Below, in pieces: positions 1 to 5,846 of a DNA stretch of 8,000 bases. The notes under the pieces are model-generated. The model ran no database searches, had not been told where the DNA came from, and saw only the letters and a list, made by a program, of their open reading frames with translations. The DNA lies in contig JAQCER010000109.1 of NCBI GenBank assembly GCA_027618625.1, forward strand, positions 1 through 8,000. Direction: 5' to 3'. The stretch is from Verrucomicrobiota bacterium (GTDB taxonomy: Bacteria > Verrucomicrobiota > Verrucomicrobiia > Verrucomicrobiales > DEV007). The number at the start of each line of letters is the position of its first letter. Position 1 is the stretch's first letter. The translations under genes and the position numbers were made by a program.

Positions 1-567
1 CACGGCAGCATCGGCGCCAGCTTCGTCCCAGTTGTCCATCGCCACACGGAAGGCCTGTACCGCAGTGTGCCCGGCGGGGACATCGCTCTCCACCACCGGC
101 CCCATCGACCAGTCACCTTGAACCACATCCTGATGCTGCGAGCTTTTGAAATTATCCAGCGCCCAGAAAATCGGCAGCCAGCGCTCACTGTCCGCCGAGG
201 CAACGCTCGCCAGGTGCGCCGAGTTAATGACCAGCACCGCGTGAAACTTGAACCCAACCGGCCGAGGCTGAATATTGCGCACGCCGGCCAATTGCAACCC
301 GGCGAGAATCTCCTGATAGCTCAACTTTCCCTTCTTCACACGCTGACCGATCTCTTCCATCAGACGATCCCGCGGAGTTTCCTCGATGAGGCGCACGATC
401 GGTTCGATCTCTGGTCGCAATACCACCAGGTGTGGTGCAGCACTGGCTTCCTGGGCAGAAACGTTCCCCAGCGTTGGCAAAAACGATAGATCACTCAGCC
501 CGAGTGAAGCCGCAGCAACAGAACCACGAGTGAGAAATCGCCGACGAGAGAGATCGTTTGAGTGCAT
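1..567 (-). CDS. Tat-signal exported protein of unknown function, N-terminal 189 residues (3' end outside window)
   Basis: Reading the minus strand from the ATG at 565-567 gives an open frame of 189 codons that runs off the left edge, so the C-terminus is missing. The N-terminus is a clear twin-arginine signal: S7-R8-R9-R10-F11-L12-T13 matches the SRRxFLK consensus. A hydrophobic Ala/Leu-rich stretch (about 15-30) follows, then a likely signal-peptidase site after V36-S37-A38. The product should therefore be folded in the cytoplasm and exported. The mature part shows no catalytic motif that I recognise. It has a charged helical segment (about 57-80), then a segment containing RPVGFKFHAVLVINSAHLAS and, soon after, RWLPIFWALDNFKSSQ. 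Proteins of this look occur, by recollection, as uncharacterised Tat proteins in planctomycetes. The gene is divergent from the zinc-transport operon. The start is favoured because the Tat motif sits at the usual distance from it. No function is assigned. Confidence 0.85.
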   Translation of the reverse strand, partial: MHSNDLSRRRFLTRGSVAAASLGLSDLSFLPTLGNVSAQEASAAPHLVVLRPEIEPIVRLIEETPRDRLMEEIGQRVKKGKLSYQEILAGLQLAGVRNIQPRPVGFKFHAVLVINSAHLASVASADSERWLPIFWALDNFKSSQHQDVVQGDWSMGPVVESDVPAGHTAVQAFRVAMDNWDEAGADAAV

Positions 568-586
568 TTCGGCACTATCCCCGAAA
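567..586 (-). promoter_or_regulatory. Small inverted repeat over the start codon of the Tat-protein gene
   Basis: On the plus strand TTTCGG (567-572) and CCGAAA (581-586) form a perfect 6-bp inverted repeat around an 8-base spacer. In the minus-strand transcript the hairpin ends on the A of the ATG. Its 5' arm and loop contain the only purine-rich, Shine-Dalgarno-like bases (GGGGAT, about 9 bases before the ATG). If it folds, it could partly mask the start site. A 6-bp stem can also arise by chance, so a regulatory role is only inferred. Confidence 0.3.
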
Positions 587-716
587 CGGCAGCAGAATGT
601 CGAGCCTGATCTAGCCCGATCGACTGGGCGAAACATCGTCTCTTGATACCTCTTGATACCTCTTGATACCTCTTGATGCATGAACCTTGCATTAGCATTC
701 TTCCTGCTGTAAACCT
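568..716. promoter_or_regulatory. Divergent intergenic region between the Tat-protein gene and the zinc importer operon
   Basis: These 149 bp separate two divergently transcribed genes, so both promoters should lie here. No convincing sigma-70 -35/-10 pair is visible in either direction. TTGATA and TTGATG hexamers resembling a -35 box are repeated at 10-bp steps in 641-677, but no good TATAAT-like hexamer follows at 16-18 bp. Between the repeat and the znuA-like start the DNA becomes more AT-rich and carries GCAT at 678-681, 689-692 and 695-698. It also contains the near-palindrome TTGATGCATGAA (673-684) and the short palindrome TGC-ATTA-GCA (688-697, two central mismatches). Zinc importer operons are usually controlled by Zur, a Fur-family repressor binding an AT-rich palindrome, so this stretch is the natural place for an operator. 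None of the sites matches a Zur box that I know. Confidence 0.45.
641..677. repeat. 10-bp tandem repeat TCTTGATACC, 3.7 copies
   Basis: Three perfect head-to-tail copies of TCTTGATACC occupy 641-650, 651-660 and 661-670. A partial fourth copy, TCTTGAT, follows at 671-677 before the sequence diverges. The array lies 39 bp upstream of the start codon of the zinc-binding-protein gene. The unit length is close to one helical turn, so repeated sites would face the same side of the DNA. It may be a cluster of protein-binding sites, or merely a slippage-prone repeat. Confidence 0.9.
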
Positions 717-1700
717 ATGCGAACCCGTGTTTTCCAGCAAAGTATGAGACTCCATTTTTTCAAATTTTCAGCATCAAAGGATGCCGCCGTGGCACTGGCC
801 GCACTCTTGGTTGGCCTGTTCACCGGCTGCGATTCCGGAACGAACTCGGCCAGCGAGGAAACCGCAGCCGAGGGCACGGTGAAAGTTTTTGTCAGCGTCC
901 TGCCACAACAAACCGTCGTCGAGCGCATTGGCGGACAGCACGTGAAAGTCGTTACGATGGTCGAGGCAGGGGGCGATCCCCATGGCTTCAGCGCCACAGC
1001 CAGGCAGGTGGTGGAGCTGGGCAGAGCTGACCTTTACTTTACGATCGGCATGCCATTTGAGGATCAATACCTGCCGAAGATCCAGGAAACTCGACCGGAT
1101 CTCATCGTCGAGTCCATGCTCACCGGGATCGACTTGATGGATGCGGACCCACACCACCACCATGATCACGCGGAACACGACGCCCATGACCATGACGATG
1201 AAAGTGAAGGTGAAAAAGATACGCACGTCTGGCTTTCCCCTGCCCTATTGAAAGTGATGGCATGGAATGTGCGTGATGCCCTCATCGAAGCGGACCCGGG
1301 CAATTCGGAGTTCTACGCAGCCAATGTCACAGCTTTCGAATCGGAACTGGATGAAGCGGATGCCCGCATCCGCACCCTTCTTACCCCATTCCAGGGGAAA
1401 ACGTTTTACGTGTTTCATCCGGCGTTTGCCTATTTTGCGGAAGCCTATGGCCTGGAACAGAAGGCCATCGAAATCGGCGGACAAAAGCCATCACCCCAGG
1501 AACTTGCCGACCTGATCAAGGAAATGCAGGAGGCGGGAGCCAAAGTGATCTTCACACAGCCACAGTTTGACGACAAGCCAGCCAAAGCCATCGCCAGTCA
1601 GATCGGAGCATCCCTGACATCGATCGATCCACTCGACACCGATGTGATCGCGAACCTTGATCGCATCGCATCAGCACTCGCCGCCGGGTTGAGTCAATGA
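717..1700 (+). CDS. znuA: Zinc (or Zn/Mn) ABC transporter substrate-binding lipoprotein, ZnuA-like
   Basis: This 327-residue protein is a cluster A-I (PF01297-type) metal-binding protein, which captures zinc or manganese outside the inner membrane and hands it to the permease. The N-terminus has a basic start, a hydrophobic segment (about 22-35) and L34-F-T-G-C38, a lipobox-like end, so Cys38 is the probable lipidated residue; Phe at -3 is not ideal. The expected metal ligands are visible: His89 in GGDPHGFS, His170 in DTHVWLSP, His234 in FHPAFAYF and Asp304 in SIDPLDTD. Between the first two lies a His/Asp-rich loop (about 144-161) with a run of four His, which is typical of zinc-specific rather than manganese-specific members. 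The gene leads a three-gene operon with its ATPase 13 bp downstream. The start at 717 has no clear ribosome binding site; Met10 (744) is an alternative that keeps the whole signal. The gene symbol rests on motif recognition and operon context. Confidence 0.93.
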   Translation: MRTRVFQQSMRLHFFKFSASKDAAVALAALLVGLFTGCDSGTNSASEETAAEGTVKVFVSVLPQQTVVERIGGQHVKVVTMVEAGGDPHGFSATARQVVELGRADLYFTIGMPFEDQYLPKIQETRPDLIVESMLTGIDLMDADPHHHHDHAEHDAHDHDDESEGEKDTHVWLSPALLKVMAWNVRDALIEADPGNSEFYAANVTAFESELDEADARIRTLLTPFQGKTFYVFHPAFAYFAEAYGLEQKAIEIGGQKPSPQELADLIKEMQEAGAKVIFTQPQFDDKPAKAIASQIGASLTSIDPLDTDVIANLDRIASALAAGLSQ

Positions 1701-1713
1701 GCCCAGCCAGTCC

Positions 1714-2508
1714 ATGATTGCCCCAAACTCCCCTGCCACCGCCACCTCAACTGACACAGACACCATTCTGCGGCTGACTGGTGTGAACTTTGCCTACGAC
1801 AATGTTCCAGTCCTGCGTGACGTGAGCTTTTCGATTCATGCGCGCGAGTCAATGTGCATCGTCGGCCCGAACGGCGGAGGAAAGAGCACCTTGCTGAAGC
1901 TCATTCTTGGCCTGCTCAAACCCGATTCCGGCGCGATCGAGCTGTTTGGCTGCCAGCCAAAGGCGGGACGCCACCGCATCGGTTACATGCCGCAAATGGT
2001 GCACTTTGACCCGATGTTCCCCATTACCGTGCGCGATGTCGTGCTCATGGGAAAGCTCGACTGCATCTCTGCCGGCTGGTTCTCCCGTCACCACAAAAAA
2101 CTCGCCATGGAAGCACTCGCAGAGCTGGACATGGCCGACTACGCTGACCGCAGATTCTCAAATTTGTCAGGCGGACAACGGCAACGGGTGCTGATCGCCC
2201 GCGCGCTCGTGTGTGAACCCGACCTTTTGCTGCTCGACGAGCCTACGGCGAATGTCGACCAGGCAGTGGAAGAGGATTTCTATGCCACTCTGGAGAAGCT
2301 CAACGCCCGCATGGCGATCATGTTAGTGTCCCACGACCTTGGATTCGTATCGCGGTTTGTCAAAAGCGTCATCTGTGTCAACCGGACGGTGCACATCCAC
2401 CCCACCGCCGATCTCACCGGCCGTGACATTCGCGAAGTATATGGCGAGGACATGGCAGCCATCCGCCATGATCACCGCTGCTCATCGGAGGGGCATGACC
2501 ACTCGTAG
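1714..2508 (+). CDS. znuC: Zinc ABC transporter ATP-binding protein, ZnuC-like
   Basis: This 264-residue cytoplasmic ATPase powers the metal importer. All nucleotide-binding motifs are intact: Walker A GPNGGGKST (51-59), Q-loop Gln94 in YMPQ, signature LSGGQRQR (151-158), Walker B LLLLDE (171-176), D-loop Asp182 and switch His207 in VSHD. The segment FDPMFPITVRDVVLMG after the Q-loop is typical of the metal-transport subfamily (MntB/ZnuC type). About 17 Ser/Thr/Ala-rich residues precede the domain, and no in-frame start further upstream is needed. The last 14 residues are rich in metal ligands (His252, His254, Cys256, His261, His263), unlike the rest of the protein. This tail could sense or buffer cytoplasmic zinc, but that is inference. 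The gene begins 13 bp after the znuA stop and ends 2 bp before the permease start, so co-transcription and translational coupling are likely. Confidence 0.95.
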   Translation: MIAPNSPATATSTDTDTILRLTGVNFAYDNVPVLRDVSFSIHARESMCIVGPNGGGKSTLLKLILGLLKPDSGAIELFGCQPKAGRHRIGYMPQMVHFDPMFPITVRDVVLMGKLDCISAGWFSRHHKKLAMEALAELDMADYADRRFSNLSGGQRQRVLIARALVCEPDLLLLDEPTANVDQAVEEDFYATLEKLNARMAIMLVSHDLGFVSRFVKSVICVNRTVHIHPTADLTGRDIREVYGEDMAAIRHDHRCSSEGHDHS

Positions 2509-2510
2509 CA

Positions 2511-3377
2511 ATGAATGAGTTCTTCCGTTTGCTGAACGACCCGCACGGCGGCATCTTCCTCAGACAGGCACTGGTGGTGGCGCTCGCCGCCAGCGTGGCG
2601 TTCGGAATCATGGGCACATACGTGGTGGCCAAACGTATCAGCTCACTGGCGGGTGCCATCGCACATAGTGCTCTTGGGGGCATCGGCGCGGCGCACTACC
2701 TGCAGAAAAAAATGGATATCGCCTGGTTTGAACCCTTGCACGGCGCACTGGTTGCAGCCCTGCTCTCAGCCTTTCTCATCGGCTTCGTCATTTTGTACGC
2801 ACGCGAGCGCGAAGACACGATCATCTCCGCCATCTGGGTCACCGGCATGTCACTTGGACTCATCCTGCTGAAACTTTCCGGTGCGAAGAGTGTCGACATG
2901 ATGAGCTACGTCCTCGGCGACATTCTGCTGGTCTCGCCCAGCGATCTCTGGTTGCTCCTGGCTCTCGATACCGTCGTCGTCGCCCTGGCCCTGATCTATT
3001 ATTCCAAATTTGTCGCCATCTGCTTCGATCAGGAATTCGCAGAACTCCGAGGAGTGCACGTGCGTGTCTACTACTTTCTGATGCTTGCGCTCGTCGCCAT
3101 CAGCATCATCCTGCTGATGAATCTCGTGGGCATTGTTCTGGTGATCGCCCTGTTGGTATTGCCAGCGGCCTTCGCCGCACGCTTCGCCAACCGCCTGCAC
3201 ACCATGATGGCACTCTCCATTCTCGCCTGCATGGCCTTCGTCACCATAGGCATGGGCGTCAGCGTGCCCTACGATATCCCGACCGGCGCCTGCATCGCCG
3301 CCGTCGCAGCCGCCGCCTACTTCATCGTCCTCGTCGTTGACAGCATCCAGCGAAGGGTCTCCCGTTCAAGCATTTAA
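2511..3377 (+). CDS. znuB: Zinc ABC transporter permease, ZnuB-like (ABC-3 family)
   Basis: This 288-residue integral membrane protein forms the channel of the metal importer. I count roughly eight hydrophobic segments, near residues 18-38, 48-64, 78-98, 104-124, 144-166, 184-204, 206-228 and 232-282 (the last probably two helices). The conserved N-terminal block KRISSLAGAIAHSALGGIGA matches the ABC-3 (PF00950) permease signature, in which a helix-turn with SHxxLxG-like residues contacts the ATPase. Length and hydropathy are normal for the family. The start is fixed because an in-frame stop lies 15 bp upstream. It sits 2 bp after the znuC stop. A GGAGGGG stretch at 2487-2493 inside the znuC end is too far (17 bases) to be an ideal ribosome binding site, so re-initiation by coupling is more likely. 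The gene ends 29 bp from the convergent sulfatase. Confidence 0.95.
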   Translation: MNEFFRLLNDPHGGIFLRQALVVALAASVAFGIMGTYVVAKRISSLAGAIAHSALGGIGAAHYLQKKMDIAWFEPLHGALVAALLSAFLIGFVILYAREREDTIISAIWVTGMSLGLILLKLSGAKSVDMMSYVLGDILLVSPSDLWLLLALDTVVVALALIYYSKFVAICFDQEFAELRGVHVRVYYFLMLALVAISIILLMNLVGIVLVIALLVLPAAFAARFANRLHTMMALSILACMAFVTIGMGVSVPYDIPTGACIAAVAAAAYFIVLVVDSIQRRVSRSSI

Positions 3378-3406
3378 GGTTAGGATTGGGCACTCCAAAT
3401 CGAAAG

Positions 3407-4999
3407 TTACTCTCCGGCGAACGGAGGACTGTCGTACAGCGTGCCATCACCCGTGACACGTGGGTCGCCCGTTCTTCTGAGTTCAGCCATGAGTTGGCTG
3501 GACAGGGTTTGCAAAGTGTTGGCGTATGCGGGATCGGAAGCGATGTTCTGGATCTGATCGGGATCTTTCTTTAAATCGTACAGCTCTTGCTCTGGCCGCT
3601 TGCCGAATGCCAGATCGTAGAGTTCTGGGACCGACCTGCGGTTCTGAACGAGCCATGCCTTGGTCGGACTGGCATCCGTATCCGCCAGGGTGGTGAATGT
3701 GTTTTCCGTGAGCTCCTCCTCCGAAGGAGCGCTTTCGTTGGTGATATTGTAAGGGGTTCCTTGCGGCCAGCGATCGGGTTTGAAGTTTCGAATGTAAAGG
3801 TAATCGCGAGTGCGAAGGGCGCGCTGAGGATACGGAAGGTTATTGTCGCGTGCTTTGGCTACGTGGCGCTCGCGACCGGTGATGACCCACTCGCGATCGG
3901 TCGAAACGATTCCGGACGCTCCGGATTTCAAGATCTCGACGATGCTGCGGCCCGTCATGACTGCTGGCGGCGTGACGCCACCAGCTTCGCAGAAAGTGGG
4001 TGCCAGATCCATGATGTTAACAAAATCATCGATCACCCTGCCGCCAGTGACTCCGCCCTTTGGCCAACGCACCGCCAGCGGCACAGCCGTGCCGAAATCG
4101 TAGAGATTCGCTTTTCCCCGCGGAAAGCCGGGAGCGCCGTGATCACCACTGACGACGATCATGGTGTTGTCGAGTTCACCCATTTCCTCCAGTTTCTTCA
4201 TGAGCAAGCCGAGCGCCGCATCGAACGCCATGATCTCGCCAAAGTAATCGACGAGATCCTCGCGAACGGTGTGCGTATCCGGGAGGAACTTTGGCATCTT
4301 CTCCATCAACACATCCGGGTCGAGATTCCAGAGGTCCTTGCCCGAACCCTTGGTCCACTTGCGATGCACATTGGCAGGCCCGAACCAATAGCAGAACGGA
4401 GTGTCACCCTCGCGAGCATCGAGGAACGATTGAAAATTCGCGAGCACCTCGTCGTAGAGGCGCTGCTTGGCCGCATCAAGGCCGATGCCGTCTCTAACCG
4501 CCCGCGTGACTTGCTGGGAGAACTGATTGAAATTCAGGCCAGCACTTTCATACGCGAATTTATTTTCTCCGTAGGGTGCATCTACAGGCGTCCCGGGCGA
4601 CCACACCTTGTAGGTTTGGCCAATATGGTAGCCAGCCTCTTTCAGCAGCAGCGGAAAGGACGGTATTCTGGCATCCCACTGCGCTCCCTGCAGGATTGCT
4701 CCGCGTCCGGTGCGCCAGAAATACTGCCCCGATAGCAGTGAACTCCGGCAGGGCGTGCAGGAGGGTGCAGTGACATATGCCTGCGTGAACAATGCGCCTT
4801 CCCGAGCCACGCGATCAAACACCGGCGTCTGGAGTGCAGTGTTAGGGCCTGGAGTTTTCTCCAGCGCCGCATATGCGCTGGCGAACCTCCCCCAGTCGTC
4901 AGCAAATGCGAAAAGGATGTTTGGGCGGTCGTCGGCCGCAGCAGAATGGATGGTAAGGAAAATGGCGACTAGAATTCGGACATATCGACAGGATTGCAT
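3407..4999 (-). CDS. Exported sulfatase, resembling the heparan N-sulfatase (sulfamidase) branch
   Basis: This 530-residue protein hydrolyses a sulfate ester or sulfamate outside the cytoplasm. A Sec signal peptide (about 1-22, ending SAAA) is followed at once by [13 protein letters not shown], whose Asp34 and Asp35 are the first metal ligands of the alkaline-phosphatase-like fold. Cys81 lies in [12 protein letters not shown], a C-x-P-x-R site for conversion to formylglycine, so a maturase elsewhere in the genome is needed. His212 (GPANVHRKW), Asp286-His287 (VSGDHG) and Lys296 (RGKANLYD) complete the metal- and sulfate-binding set. The C-terminus carries the usual PELYDL / [13 protein letters not shown] segment of bacterial sulfatases. 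The overall pattern recalls sulfamidase (SulfAtlas S1_8-like), but substrate cannot be read from sequence. Where most sulfatases have K-x-H near residue 131, this one has K131-V-W133. It may be the last gene of a minus-strand cluster, with an 80-bp gap before it, so it could have its own promoter. Confidence 0.93.
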   Translation of the reverse strand: MQSCRYVRILVAIFLTIHSAAADDRPNILFAFADDWGRFASAYAALEKTPGPNTALQTPVFDRVAREGALFTQAYVTAPSCTPCRSSLLSGQYFWRTGRGAILQGAQWDARIPSFPLLLKEAGYHIGQTYKVWSPGTPVDAPYGENKFAYESAGLNFNQFSQQVTRAVRDGIGLDAAKQRLYDEVLANFQSFLDAREGDTPFCYWFGPANVHRKWTKGSGKDLWNLDPDVLMEKMPKFLPDTHTVREDLVDYFGEIMAFDAALGLLMKKLEEMGELDNTMIVVSGDHGAPGFPRGKANLYDFGTAVPLAVRWPKGGVTGGRVIDDFVNIMDLAPTFCEAGGVTPPAVMTGRSIVEILKSGASGIVSTDREWVITGRERHVAKARDNNLPYPQRALRTRDYLYIRNFKPDRWPQGTPYNITNESAPSEEELTENTFTTLADTDASPTKAWLVQNRRSVPELYDLAFGKRPEQELYDLKKDPDQIQNIASDPAYANTLQTLSSQLMAELRRTGDPRVTGDGTLYDSPPFAGE

Positions 5000-5042
5000 C
5001 CGATCGTTCTATGAGAACATGGTGCGCTTGTCGAAGCGAAAC

Positions 5043-5075
5043 GGGATAGCCTTGGAGCCTCACGATGGCGATCCC
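5043..5075 (-). terminator. Possible stem-loop between the Uma2 gene and the sulfatase
   Basis: The 80-bp gap just downstream of the Uma2 stop holds an inverted repeat. GGGAT (5043-5047) pairs with ATCCC (5071-5075), and GCC (5049-5051) with GGC (5067-5069), separated by one A-G mismatch and closed by a 15-base loop. Its place right after the stop would suit a terminator or an mRNA 3'-end stabiliser. No run of U follows it in the minus-strand direction, so classical intrinsic termination is doubtful. Confidence 0.3.
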
Positions 5076-5079
5076 TTGA

Positions 5080-5760
5080 TCAAGCCTCACCCCTGCCAGC
5101 CCCGATCAATCCGCGCAATGCTGTAAGATTTTCTTCACCATCAAAAAAGGCGCGAATGGGGACAGCGAAATCTGCGACCACTTCACTTCGAATTTCACCT
5201 GTTCCCGATTTCAGGACGAGTTCATAGACGGGGCCGCGCAGGCGGTATTGTTCGACGACTTCAGCCTCGGCGTCGATCAACCAGTATTCGCCAACACCAT
5301 GAGCCTGGAAGTCTTCGAATTTAACTCCACGATCGCGATGCTGGGTCGACTCAGACAGGACTTCAATCACCAAATCGGGAATCGGAAACTTCATCGTATC
5401 TGGTGTCAACGAGGCGACTATTACCTTTGAAAAGAATACGATGTCCGGCTCGTAGTCATTCCGAGGAAAGACGCAGAGGCATTTTTCAGATTTCACTTCG
5501 CCCAGCCGGTGCAGATCGACAAAAGTATCCAGCAACCTGAGGATTCGCTTCGTGACATCCAGATACCGGTTTTTCGCTGGGGAGTGCACAATCACCTCGC
5601 CGTCGACAAACTCAACCTTTTGATCGGGCGTCATTTCTTGGTAAAATCTCGCCCGTTTTTCGCGTTCCTGAGTAATCTGTGCCTGCAATGCATCGACCAC
5701 TTCCACCAGCTGTAGGGAATGGCGAAGTGGCTCCAGCAGCGTCTCGAGGTCAGGTGACAT
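5080..5760 (-). CDS. Uma2 family protein (DUF820-type PD-(D/E)XK putative endonuclease)
   Basis: This 226-residue cytoplasmic protein has the restriction-endonuclease-like fold named Uma2/DUF820 (PF05685 type). The core layout is visible: Glu50 in KVEFVDGEVI, Asp106 in YEPDIVFF, Glu133 in PDLVIEVLSEST and Lys147 in DRGVKFEDFQAHGVGEYWLID, which together match the D...E-x-K type catalytic set. The family is named as an endonuclease from its fold, and the biological role of its members is largely unknown. It is abundant and often multicopy in cyanobacteria and planctomycetes. Ahead of the core are about 40 residues with heptad-like Leu/Val spacing and then a charged run (QAQITQEREKRARFYQ), probably helical or coiled-coil. 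No partner toxin, antitoxin or methylase is adjacent. It lies 86 bp downstream of the kinase and 80 bp upstream of the sulfatase and looks like an insertion into a metabolic gene row rather than part of its pathway. Confidence 0.9.
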   Translation of the reverse strand: MSPDLETLLEPLRHSLQLVEVVDALQAQITQEREKRARFYQEMTPDQKVEFVDGEVIVHSPAKNRYLDVTKRILRLLDTFVDLHRLGEVKSEKCLCVFPRNDYEPDIVFFSKVIVASLTPDTMKFPIPDLVIEVLSESTQHRDRGVKFEDFQAHGVGEYWLIDAEAEVVEQYRLRGPVYELVLKSGTGEIRSEVVADFAVPIRAFFDGEENLTALRGLIGAGRGEA

Positions 5761-5801
5761 CCCAAATCACTACCACGGGGCGGGCTCCCGGGCAAGTTAC
5801 A

Positions 5802-5833
5802 TTGAACTGCCTAACTGCCTAACTTGTTGAACT
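5802..5833. repeat. Nested short direct repeats between the kinase and Uma2 genes
   Basis: AACTGCCT is repeated head to tail at 5805-5812 and 5813-5820, followed by a further AACT at 5821-5824. The block is bracketed by TTGAACT at 5802-5808 and again at 5827-5833. It lies in the 86-bp gap upstream of the Uma2 gene. It could be a binding site array, or the trace of local duplication when the gene arrived. No longer element or target-site duplication is visible. Confidence 0.7.
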
Positions 5834-5846
5834 TCCACTTGATCGC

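Noticed and set aside
67..489. A 140-codon plus-strand open frame at the left edge
   Set aside because: The opposite strand encodes a continuous frame with a clear Tat signal. The plus-strand translation shows no domain or signal.
614..629. GCCC / GGGC inverted repeat around CGATCG
   Set aside because: The stem is four base pairs with an eight-base loop, which is expected by chance in DNA of this composition.
495..755. A minus-strand frame crossing the divergent intergenic region
   Set aside because: It overlaps both the Tat gene start and the znuA-like start in the wrong frame and includes translated repeat DNA. No homology features are visible.
1153..1203. Repetitive CAC/CAT/GAC stretch in the znuA-like gene, considered as a low-complexity or sequencing artefact
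   Set aside because: It encodes the His/Asp-rich loop usual in zinc-binding proteins of this family, and the frame continues correctly through it.
3384..3401. Possible hairpin terminator between the permease and the sulfatase
   Set aside because: Only a bulged six-pair stem with a five-base loop can be drawn, with no following T-run on either strand. It is too weak to call.
3587..4735. A 382-codon open frame on the plus strand, opposite the sulfatase
   Set aside because: It lies wholly antisense to a sulfatase with all its motifs intact. Its translation has no recognisable domain and is rich in Arg and His in the manner of a GC-rich antisense frame.
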